A program made the position numbers and the translations under genes. This document shows positions 17,018 through 24,498 of a stretch of 62,708 bases of DNA, one piece after another. The stretch is from positions 1 to 62,708 of the forward strand of contig JBDRHL010000034.1 of the NCBI GenBank assembly GCA_043816955.1, given 5' to 3'. Source of the DNA: JBDRHL01 sp043816955 (GTDB taxonomy: Bacteria; Planctomycetota; Phycisphaerae; Sedimentisphaerales; CAYZTY01). The number at the start of each line of letters is the position of its first letter. Within the stretch, counting starts at the first letter, position 1. The notes beneath the pieces were generated by a model. That model ran no database searches and was not told where the DNA came from. It was given only the letters and a program-made list of their open reading frames with translations.

Positions 17018-17023
17018 TCATCT

Positions 17024-17204
17024 TATAAACATAAACAATTAGGGGAAATTAAGGAGGCGGCTGAGAAAACAACATCCTGGTTCCCCCAAGATATAAATTC
17101 GTAGAAAAAGTGCATATAAAATGCATAGATTGGACTCCTGAAAAACCAGGAAACCGTGTGAACGGCATTGGCTGATAACCCTAAAAGGAGGTTAATCAGT
17201 TTTT
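17024..17204 (+). ncRNA. candidate structured RNA or leader of unknown class
   Basis: This ~180-base stretch has its own consensus promoter and ends in a terminator. Visible pairings are GGGGAA/TTCCCC (17042-17047 with 17081-17086), TGCAT/ATGCA (17111-17125), CCGT-GTGA-ACGG with a GNRA tetraloop (17154-17165), and an alternative 8-bp helix TCCTGGTT/AACCAGGA (17075-17082 with 17144-17151). The last cannot form together with the first. Two AAGGAGG-like Shine-Dalgarno cores (near 17051 and 17186) have no start codon at usable distance. It could be a small RNA, or a switch-like leader of the secreted-protein gene 71 bases further on. It matches no riboswitch or housekeeping RNA that I know. Confidence 0.4.
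17172..17204 (+). terminator. intrinsic terminator or attenuator
   Basis: Stem CTGATAACC (17172-17180) with GGTTAATCAG (17190-17199; one bulged A), a 9-base loop, then five T residues (17200-17204). It lies before the coding start at 17276, so it would end a short RNA or attenuate the downstream gene. Confidence 0.55.
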
Positions 17205-17275
17205 AATCTGAGCTTTTCAGGGAATCTAAACCATATGTCTTGATATCGGATTAATGATTTTAATGGGAGAAACAT

Positions 17276-19192
17276 ATGAGAAAGATATTAACTGGTTCAA
17301 TTTTAATGATTTTCACAATTATATTTTGTCCCTCTTCTCTTCTGTTTGGTGCATCTACAACTTATTATATAAATGATTCGACTGTAACAGGAGGCTGGGC
17401 TGCTGGTAATGATGGTAATGCTGGTACCTCGAAAGCCGCACCTTTTGCAACTATAGAGCAAGCACTCGACAATCATGGCAGTACAGTACCGGGCACGGAT
17501 ATAATTACGATTATTGTAAGAGATGGAGCCACTCTGGCTCCTGATAGGATGAAATTTGATAATGCTGGGAATAAACATGACGCTTATGATTTTATAATAC
17601 AATCCGAGAATGGTGGGAATTTTACTTTTGTATCCGATACCGATTGGGAATCGTTGTGTTTTTCAAATGTTACTTCTGGATCTGTTAGCATCTCAAACAT
17701 GACCGTGTCTCGGGATACTATCGTTTATTTAATTCAGTACCTCCCGGATAAGGGGATGGATCTGACTCTGATTGATTGTAATTTCAGTACACCTGCAGGA
17801 GCTTCTTTTGCATTATATATGCAGGCAAATACAACGGGTACGCCAAGCAGGAATGTCACGCTCAATAACACCTTTTTATCAGCGGCAAATCCTGTAGCTG
17901 AAATTTTTGATGGCCAAGATATAGTAATTGAAAATGGTTCTTCTTTGGTTAACACTGATGTTGCGGGAATAGCTATTAGACATCAGGGCGACATAAGTTC
18001 ATTGACCATTAGCAGTTCTACGATTACTGCGGGTGCATCGGGGAATGGTGCAAGAGCCATTGATAGCTGGGCTACAGCGACCATTGGTGAACTGAAGATT
18101 CTTAACAGTACCTTGACAAGTGGCGATGAAGTTATCCGAATAAAGGATAATGTTGGTAAGTTGTTAATTTATAATAGTATTATTACCGGAGGCAATCAAC
18201 CTGATGGTTGTAGTGCGGGTTTATATTTGGGTGAGGATCTATTGGCGAATGTTGGCAGTGCTTTTGGTGAAGTAACTATTCTTAGTAACACAATCAGCTG
18301 TGCTAACGGTTCTGCTATTCGACTTCACTACGGAATAAATAACGCTAATATTGGTTACAATAAAACATCTGGCGGCGGTACGGCTCATTCATTTGTGTTT
18401 TACGGTTCAAACTTACACATCCATCATAATATATGCACAGGCAATCTGGCAATGTTTGAGTCCGGTAACGAGATACCGAAGGGTACTTCTGGAGCAGCAG
18501 GAGGCAATCACATTCATCACAATACGGTCTATTCTGCAGTTGGCAAGGCTTTTTTAACTGGTTTGCCTTCTGGTGCAAGTTATGCAGCCTGGCTTTGTCC
18601 TACAGGCTCGGATGTTTATAATAATATCTTTGTTTCAAATTCATCAATTAATTATGCGTTTTATGATTATGAAGGATGTGGTGGTTTATTAACCCGTAGA
18701 GGTGTTAATGGCGATGACAAAATGAGTCATTTTATGGACTATAACTGCTACTATAACTTAGCCGATAATACAAAAGCGGTTAAATTGGGATATAATGGTA
18801 TTGAATGTGATACCCCTGCTGAAATACAAGCAGTTTGGGCTACAGGTGAAAGTGATGGAAGCCCGTGGAATGTAATGATGTATGAAATTAATGATCAACA
18901 TAGTATCGTTGCAAATCCATTATTTGTCGATATTGCAAATGATGATTTCCGATTGAGGGAAAATTCTCCATGTATCAATGCCGGCATGTCAGCAATCGGC
19001 AGCATCGACTCGGATTACAACAGCCATACAAACATGGGAGCATGGCAGGGAGTGGCTATACCACCAAATTGTTCTGATCCCATAGAAGCAGATTTTAACT
19101 CAGATTGTAAGGTTGATTTCAAAGATTTAGCAATATTCCTGCAAAGCTGGCTTCAATGTAATCTTGAACCACAGGAAACCTGCTGGGAATAA
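17276..19192 (+). CDS. secreted right-handed beta-helix protein with dockerin-like tail
   Basis: Encodes 638 residues. The signal peptide (~1-25, ending LLFGA) predicts export. Residues ~30-590 form a parallel beta-helix-type repeat region rich in Asn, Ser and Gly with recurring short strands (for example TIGELKILNSTLTSGDEVIR and IHHNTVYSA), like pectate-lyase-fold or polysaccharide-binding surface proteins. The C-terminus carries a single dockerin-like calcium segment (EADFNSDCKVDFKDLAIFL, then QSWL), common in secreted planctomycete proteins. No catalytic residues can be assigned. GGGAG precedes the ATG. It is preceded by a promoter, a candidate structured leader and a terminator. Likely an extracellular glycan-binding or glycan-degrading protein; the substrate is unknown. 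Confidence 0.8.
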   Translation: MRKILTGSILMIFTIIFCPSSLLFGASTTYYINDSTVTGGWAAGNDGNAGTSKAAPFATIEQALDNHGSTVPGTDIITIIVRDGATLAPDRMKFDNAGNKHDAYDFIIQSENGGNFTFVSDTDWESLCFSNVTSGSVSISNMTVSRDTIVYLIQYLPDKGMDLTLIDCNFSTPAGASFALYMQANTTGTPSRNVTLNNTFLSAANPVAEIFDGQDIVIENGSSLVNTDVAGIAIRHQGDISSLTISSSTITAGASGNGARAIDSWATATIGELKILNSTLTSGDEVIRIKDNVGKLLIYNSIITGGNQPDGCSAGLYLGEDLLANVGSAFGEVTILSNTISCANGSAIRLHYGINNANIGYNKTSGGGTAHSFVFYGSNLHIHHNICTGNLAMFESGNEIPKGTSGAAGGNHIHHNTVYSAVGKAFLTGLPSGASYAAWLCPTGSDVYNNIFVSNSSINYAFYDYEGCGGLLTRRGVNGDDKMSHFMDYNCYYNLADNTKAVKLGYNGIECDTPAEIQAVWATGESDGSPWNVMMYEINDQHSIVANPLFVDIANDDFRLRENSPCINAGMSAIGSIDSDYNSHTNMGAWQGVAIPPNCSDPIEADFNSDCKVDFKDLAIFLQSWLQCNLEPQETCWE

Positions 19193-19665
19193 ATGAATCT
19201 GCTGCGTTTTTATTGAGGCTGTTGCTGGCCGGCCGTGTTAAAGAGAAAACATAGAGCGTTGCTCTTTCATGTGGCGGCCCTCTGGCGCCCTGCACCGCGA
19301 TAACGAAAATCGAAATCGCCCGGATTTTTCTGAAAGTGTTCATTATCAGCCCCTCGATTACATATATGAAACTTCAAGTCCCCATCAACAAACTTAATTA
19401 TACCCCGCAAAGCTGCAAATATCAAGGAAATGTTAAGCAAACGTTAAGCAGCAGCATAAAATTTCAACAAAATGCAGCAAGTGAATTATCCGGAGATGTT
19501 ATTCTCGGACCGAAAATGTAATTTTTTACACCCAAAGCGAAAATTTTTCGATGTGCCTGAAAGCCTGATCCGAACAAAAAAAATAAGTTTTTGTAGAATT
19601 CATACAATCTGTATAATATTCAGCTAAAAGTATATCACATGGATACTTTCGGAAAGGTTCGTATC
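19193..19665. other. intergenic region, promoter near its right end
   Basis: No convincing gene. A 14-base stretch AGAAAACATAGAGC (19244-19257) matches the decayed PEP-CTERM tail at 61142-61155 and may be a second, weaker trace of such a tail. GTTAAGCA-type short repeats lie near 19430-19450. A promoter-like pair occurs at 19590-19617. Confidence 0.4.
19590..19617 (+). promoter_or_regulatory. promoter-like sequence
   Basis: TTTGTA (19590-19595), 16 bases, TATAAT (19612-19617). It lies 48 bases before the small ORF at 19666. Confidence 0.45.
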
Positions 19666-19803
19666 ATGACGCGTCGTAAAATTGTCCTGACCGGCTTGTG
19701 TGTTTTGTTGAGGACATTGTTTTGCTGCTCTGCAGTTGCGGCAGCAGTGGACCGAACATCACAACAAGGCTTTGGAATCGCCGTTAGAGGCTTATCAACG
19801 TAA
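19666..19803 (+). CDS. 45-residue signal-peptide-like small ORF
   Basis: Encodes 45 residues. The N-terminus is basic (MTRRK), followed by a hydrophobic stretch (IVLTGLCVLL, then LFCCSAVAAA) and a short polar tail ending RGLST. GGAAAGG lies 8 bases before the ATG and a promoter-like element lies upstream. The hydrophobic segment resembles a secretory signal with an A-x-A type site, so it could be a small secreted peptide, or the 5' remnant of a larger exported protein whose body is lost. It lies 73 bases before the next gene. Confidence 0.4.
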   Translation: MTRRKIVLTGLCVLLRTLFCCSAVAAAVDRTSQQGFGIAVRGLST

Positions 19804-19876
19804 GAAATCTTTGCCAATATCATGAGGGATTACCTGAAATATAGGTTTTTGAAATATTGTTTTAGGACTTTGAAAA

Positions 19877-20935
19877 ATGGCAAACCAAAAGAAAGTTTGT
19901 ATCCTTGGAGCTGAAAGCAAACTTGCTGTATTGATGGATTTGCTTTGGGCGGAGAGTGATGACGGCAGGGGGACAATGGGTAAGCAATATCACTGGGGTA
20001 CATTTGGACGGAAAATTATTATCAGCGGTTTCGAAATGGAACGTATGCCCGGCGGAACTGCGTTAGGTACTTCCGATACATCGGATTATCCCAGGCGGAT
20101 TCGGTTGGAAACTTCGCGCGACTGTGGAGAAAGTTTTGAGACAATCATCGAAGAGCGGATCAATGATTGGCTGGAGGCCCAGATAAAGAAATGGCAGTTT
20201 GAGCCGGTGGAAGTTGATAATGTTCGGCTGGTTATTTTGGAGACCGTTAAAAATCGCTTCCCCACTTATAAGAACGTTAAGACTGCATGGGTTCTTGCTG
20301 ACCGACAGGCTGAAGAAACGGCTGAACGCGGCGAGAAAGATGTCAAAAGGCTCAGCGAACAAAGTTTTGAACCTGCAGAAGAGTTCAGCGAGCCGAAGGA
20401 GCATGTTGTCTGCCAAATTGAAGGGGATGAAATAATATATTCTTCGCCTGATTTCCGGATAGCTTTCAACCGCCATTTTGCTCAGATCACTCGTTTGGGC
20501 TGGGATTTATATGGTGATGACCGGCGAGACAAGAATCTGTTGTTAAAGTCCGGCCCGGCAGGCGGCTTTCCTTGTTTGTCATTGGGGCCGTGTAAAGCCG
20601 CACCGGCAGTTCCCAAAAAAACCACCGGTGGAAATGTTTTAATGCCGAGTTTTTCGGTTGCCCAGGACACAGTCAGCAGCAGAAGCGGCGGCGGCACTCT
20701 GCATGTTGTCGGGCCTTTGAATAGCGGAACGGACTGGCGGCACTGGGACGGCTGGCCTAGCGGCTATGAAGGGCTGCTTGTTGAGCAGTTCTATGTGCTG
20801 GTAGCGATGATTACCGGTTATCTCGGTCTTGAGCTTACAATTGCTGGCCATAAATATGCTGTTGGTAGTGGCTATGATGCGTTGGTAAAGCGGACAGGCA
20901 GTAAGTGTGATTTCGGTGTTGTTACTGACTTCTAA
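19877..20935 (+). CDS. hypothetical protein upstream of GH172 enzyme
   Basis: Encodes 352 residues; I recognise no family. There is no signal peptide or membrane segment, so it is probably cytoplasmic. The first ~150 residues have mixed alpha/beta character. The middle (165-190) is charged and rich in Glu. The C-terminal half is Gly-rich with aromatic clusters (GTDWRHWDGWPSGYEGLLVEQ, written here in part) and small-residue stretches (SRSGGGTLHVVGPLN). AGGA precedes the ATG. It is 14 bases from the DUF2961/GH172 gene, so the two are co-transcribed and probably act on the same material; a structural or carbohydrate-related role is possible but unproven. Confidence 0.65.
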   Translation: MANQKKVCILGAESKLAVLMDLLWAESDDGRGTMGKQYHWGTFGRKIIISGFEMERMPGGTALGTSDTSDYPRRIRLETSRDCGESFETIIEERINDWLEAQIKKWQFEPVEVDNVRLVILETVKNRFPTYKNVKTAWVLADRQAEETAERGEKDVKRLSEQSFEPAEEFSEPKEHVVCQIEGDEIIYSSPDFRIAFNRHFAQITRLGWDLYGDDRRDKNLLLKSGPAGGFPCLSLGPCKAAPAVPKKTTGGNVLMPSFSVAQDTVSSRSGGGTLHVVGPLNSGTDWRHWDGWPSGYEGLLVEQFYVLVAMITGYLGLELTIAGHKYAVGSGYDALVKRTGSKCDFGVVTDF

Positions 20936-20949
20936 CAGGAGATAAAGTT

Positions 20950-22125
20950 ATGTTACATGAGCTTACAAAGATTAAAAAGGCCGAAACAGGACGTTTTTCC
21001 TCGTGGGACAAGACCGGCCGTAATGCCGATCGTTGGATATTAAAAGCCGGCGAAACAAAGGTACTGGCTGATATAAAAGGGCCGGGCTGTATTACCCATA
21101 TCTGGATGACACAGCGAAATCATTATCGTGAATGTTTGTTAAAAATCACATGGGATGACGCTAAATATCCGAGCGTTTTGTGTCCGCTTGGGGATTTTTG
21201 TGGCCTGGGACATGGGATTGTCAATTCCTATCAGTCGCTTCTCTTTGCAGCCTCAACACTACGCAACAATGAATTTAACCAGGGTTGCGCTCTGAACAGC
21301 TATGTGCAGATGCCCTTCGCAAAACGTGCGGTCGTTGAACTTATAAATCAGAGTAAACAGGAGCATATGCAGTATTTTTATATCGATTATGAAACTTATG
21401 ATATGCCGCTTGAAGATGCGGGATATTTTCATGCACAGTTTTGTCGTGAGAATCCCTTCGGAGGCTGGGGACATGAAATTGTCGTCAATACCCCAGAAGC
21501 AAATATCGCAAACAAAGGACAAACCGCATGGAAGAATAATTATGTTATACTTGACACAAAAGGCAGGGGGCATTACATCGGCTGCAACATCAGTGTTACG
21601 AATTTCCAGAAAACATGGTGGGGCGAAGGCGATGATATGATCTGGGTCGATGGCTACAAGTGGCCGCCTGATCTGCATGGTACCGGCAGCGAGGATTATC
21701 TCAATCAGGCATGGGGAATGCAGGACAACGCCTTTTTACGCAATGGCTCATCTATCTTTGAAGGCAATACCGCAATTGGTAAAGGCAAAACGCTCTGGAG
21801 CGGGCAAACAGGCGGCTACCAGACAAGCTACGTCCACCACATTGAAAATCCTGTGCGTTTCGAAAAGGAAATAAAGGTAACGATTGAGCACGGGCACGGC
21901 AACCACCTTTGTAATGAAATGAGCAGCGTTGCTTACTGGTACGCGGATAAACCTGGCAGGGCTGTCAAGGTTCCGCCGGTTGAAAAGCGTATGCCTGTAT
22001 TGCAGGATAATACCGGCAATTGGCTTTATGATAAAAAAAATCAGATAACATCAAAGAAAATAAAACCGAATCGTGAGATGTTGAAAATGAAGGCCAAATG
22101 GAGCAGGAAAACCCAAAAAGGCTGA
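20950..22125 (+). CDS. DUF2961 / GH172-family glycoside hydrolase
   Basis: Encodes 391 residues. Family signs are an N-terminal RFSSWDKTGRNADRW, ADIKGPGCITHIWMT, and the core GTGSEDYLNQAWG. DUF2961 proteins are now classed as GH172, beta-sandwich multimers acting on furanosides such as difructose dianhydride or D-arabinofuranosides. By analogy Glu248 (GSEDY) is likely catalytic, with Glu271 (FEGN) as a possible second acid; this pairing is tentative. No signal peptide is evident, so it should act in the cytoplasm. AGGAG precedes the ATG. It follows an unknown gene by 14 bases and is itself 67 bases upstream of a DMT transporter. Confidence 0.8.
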   Translation: MLHELTKIKKAETGRFSSWDKTGRNADRWILKAGETKVLADIKGPGCITHIWMTQRNHYRECLLKITWDDAKYPSVLCPLGDFCGLGHGIVNSYQSLLFAASTLRNNEFNQGCALNSYVQMPFAKRAVVELINQSKQEHMQYFYIDYETYDMPLEDAGYFHAQFCRENPFGGWGHEIVVNTPEANIANKGQTAWKNNYVILDTKGRGHYIGCNISVTNFQKTWWGEGDDMIWVDGYKWPPDLHGTGSEDYLNQAWGMQDNAFLRNGSSIFEGNTAIGKGKTLWSGQTGGYQTSYVHHIENPVRFEKEIKVTIEHGHGNHLCNEMSSVAYWYADKPGRAVKVPPVEKRMPVLQDNTGNWLYDKKNQITSKKIKPNREMLKMKAKWSRKTQKG

Positions 22126-22192
22126 TCATTGACACTGATATAGTGATTAAGAAGCAGCTGGACCTTGTATTTTTCCGGAGATTCTTTTAGAA

Positions 22193-23071
22193 GTGAGCTT
22201 GTTCCCTGTTTTTCTTGTGATTTGTTCTGCGTTTATGCATGCGGGGTGGAACCTTCTTGCCCGGCGCCAGAGGTCGGAAAGAATATTTTTCGCAAGGATG
22301 AACATAATTATAATTGTAGTTGGTTTCCTCCCTTTTCTGATCAGCGAAGTCATGACGCGATCGATTCCTGCCGCAGCGTGGATTTGTGTATCGGGTTCAG
22401 GCCTGTGTTGCGGAGTTTATACTTTTTGCCTGGCAAGGTCGTATGAATTAGCTGATTTTACAGTGACTTATCCTGTCGCCAGAGCTCTGCCTGTTTTGTT
22501 GATCGGTGTTGGTGATGTATTACTTGGTAAATCGCTGTCAGTCGCAGGCTGGGCGGGCCTTGCTCTTGTTGCTGCAGGGTGTTTTTTCGCACCGCTGCAT
22601 TCGTTTCGGGAGATTCACTTTCGTCGGTATATCTCCAAGGCGAGCTTCTGGATGGTATTGACGGCTTTGTGTACGGTTGGCTACTCCATGCTGGACAAAA
22701 AGGCGGCGGAGGTGATTGTCAGAACCGGGCCTGCAACAGCAGCAAGGTATGGTTATGCGTTTTTCTTTGTCGCCGGGATGATTTATCATACGCTGTTGTG
22801 GTTACTCGGCAATAATAATCTAAAGGGAAATAAGATCGGATGGAAAAGTCCGTTTTGGGCGGCATGTTTCCTCTTCGGAGCATACTGGCTGGTTCTGTGG
22901 GCATTTCAATTGAGCGAACAAGCCAGTTATGTTGTGGCTTTCAGGCAATTCAGTATAATTGTCGGCGTTGTTCTGGCATTTTTGCTGTATAAGGAACGTG
23001 GCCTGGTTGTGCGTCTGAGCGGTACTGTAATGATTACGCTTGGTCTGGTTTTGATCGGTATTTGGGGCTGA
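22193..23071 (+). CDS. EamA/DMT-superfamily transporter
   Basis: Encodes 292 residues with about ten hydrophobic segments arranged as two five-helix halves, the pattern of EamA-type drug/metabolite exporters (for example YPVARALPVLLIGVGDVLLG and SYVVAFRQFSIIVGVVLAF, the homologous positions in each half). It moves small metabolites across the inner membrane; the substrate cannot be inferred. The start is a GTG at 22193 with CCGGAG upstream at slightly long spacing. The next gene begins 7 bases after the stop. Confidence 0.85.
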   Translation: MSLFPVFLVICSAFMHAGWNLLARRQRSERIFFARMNIIIIVVGFLPFLISEVMTRSIPAAAWICVSGSGLCCGVYTFCLARSYELADFTVTYPVARALPVLLIGVGDVLLGKSLSVAGWAGLALVAAGCFFAPLHSFREIHFRRYISKASFWMVLTALCTVGYSMLDKKAAEVIVRTGPATAARYGYAFFFVAGMIYHTLLWLLGNNNLKGNKIGWKSPFWAACFLFGAYWLVLWAFQLSEQASYVVAFRQFSIIVGVVLAFLLYKERGLVVRLSGTVMITLGLVLIGIWG

Positions 23072-23078
23072 GCGCAAG

Positions 23079-23624
23079 ATGGAAGGTATTTTGAGAATTG
23101 TCAGGCAATCAGAGGTCGACCCCCGGCTGGATCAGGAGATCAAGCGGGGCTATTGCATCTGTTATGAAAAGGACCTCGCATTTTTTTCACAAACTCGTTC
23201 ATGGCATGGCAGTTGGCCGGCATGGCTGGTTGTGATTGAAAAAGGCAGGGAAGTGATTGCTCACACCGGCATTGTCGATAGAACGATCAGTATTGGCGGC
23301 AGAGATGTTCGCATAGCGGGGATACAGGGTGTTTATGTTCTTCCTGACCATCGCGGCAAAGGTCTGGCTGATCAGGTCCTCAACGCTGCGATGCGTGAAG
23401 CTGAGAGACTTGAGTTTGATTTTGGACTGCTGTTTTGCATTCCTGAGATCGAAAAAGTCTACAGCAGGTGCGGCTGGCAAAAACTCGAAGGACGAAGGAT
23501 TACTCGCATTGACAAAGATGGCAGCGAGGTGCCGATTCCCGGGTACAACATAGTGATGTATTATCCGCTTGGCAGGCGTGAACTGCTGGCAGGTAATATT
23601 AACCTTAAAGGAAACGACTGGTAA
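23079..23624 (+). CDS. GNAT-family N-acetyltransferase
   Basis: Encodes 181 residues. The acetyl-CoA-binding motif A is clear (GIQGVYVLPDHRGKGLADQV), followed by motif B with YSRCGW near the end of the fold. Such enzymes acetylate amines on small molecules or proteins; the substrate is unknown. It lies 7 bases after the DMT transporter, so the two may act together, for example on a modified metabolite that is then exported. Convergent with the GAF gene, whose stop lies 3 bases away. Confidence 0.85.
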   Translation: MEGILRIVRQSEVDPRLDQEIKRGYCICYEKDLAFFSQTRSWHGSWPAWLVVIEKGREVIAHTGIVDRTISIGGRDVRIAGIQGVYVLPDHRGKGLADQVLNAAMREAERLEFDFGLLFCIPEIEKVYSRCGWQKLEGRRITRIDKDGSEVPIPGYNIVMYYPLGRRELLAGNINLKGNDW

Positions 23625-23626
23625 GG

Positions 23627-24265
23627 TTAACGCGATTCGAGGGTTTGAGAGACGGCTTGGCAGGACCTTATGGTCTTTGCCAGTCCGGGTGTTATAGCTG
23701 CTAACCTTTGGAGCTCCTCGTTTCTCAGGGGGTCCTGTTTTGTGCGATACACAAGGATAAGCCCGACTGCCGAGCCGCTGCAGAGGAGGGGCACCGCAGC
23801 AAAGGATATTTTGTTGAGCATAGCGAGATTTCCCTGCAGTCCCATTGCGAACATATCCTCGGCAAAACAGAGTTTATTTGAATCACAGATATTTTGCACC
23901 AGCTCGACAGTAAAACAGTCTATAAACTGCCGGACATCAGGATTATCCTGTGTATCGCAATCAAACAAATGGACCTGCAGGTCATTGCTGCCCAGCAGCA
24001 ATACAGCGATGCCGCAACTGCTGAGCGACTCAGTCATCAAAGACGAAGCGGCATTAACTGCCTTGCTTAGATCGGTTTGGCCTGCGATCTGCTCGTAGAC
24101 ATTGACTACAAAGCTCAATGTCATCAATTTCTTTAAAAAATCCTTCTGGGCAACAACAATATTGTTGCAGAGAATATCAATTTTCCCGGCCTGTTGCCGT
24201 TTGATTACATTGAGTTTGCGGACAAGCTGGCGTATCCTTTTGTATCTCAGTTCTTTGTTCACCAT
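23627..24265 (-). CDS. GAF-domain protein
   Basis: Encodes 212 residues. An N-terminal basic helix (~1-55) is followed by a GAF-type sensor fold (~60-195: SKAVNAASSLMTESLSSCGIAVLL, then ISFAAVPLLCSGSAVGLILVY). No output domain is attached, so it would signal through partners. It is on the same strand as, and 233 bases downstream of, the HDOD histidine kinase, making a joint signalling module plausible. Several Cys residues (DILCNN, ICDSNKLCFAED) might allow redox or metal sensing, but no motif is definite. Confidence 0.7.
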   Translation of the reverse strand: MVNKELRYKRIRQLVRKLNVIKRQQAGKIDILCNNIVVAQKDFLKKLMTLSFVVNVYEQIAGQTDLSKAVNAASSLMTESLSSCGIAVLLLGSNDLQVHLFDCDTQDNPDVRQFIDCFTVELVQNICDSNKLCFAEDMFAMGLQGNLAMLNKISFAAVPLLCSGSAVGLILVYRTKQDPLRNEELQRLAAITPGLAKTIRSCQAVSQTLESR

Positions 24266-24498
24266 AAAGCCTGCTGCAATTAAACTATGTTTGGGTTACC
24301 CTGCGCTCTCTGTAATAGGTTTTCGGCTCTGAAGGAAGGGCTCTTTAGGATGGATACTCAATTCCGGGGCGTAATCTGTCCTGCCCTATAATAATGGATT
24401 GACAGTATTAAAAGGGTTTGTATGTTGCCAAACGGCGCCTTCAGGGCGGGTAAGCAGATTCAGGTCTCTTTTATTCGGACGTGAAACCTGCTGGCTGT

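Noticed and set aside
17041..17204. TPP riboswitch
   Set aside because: A CTGAGA and a CTGATAACCC-like string are present, but the conserved second half of the TPP aptamer is missing and the order of helices does not match.
19119..19343. 74-residue minus-strand ORF
   Set aside because: It overlaps the end of the secreted protein gene in antisense and shows no ribosome site or motif.
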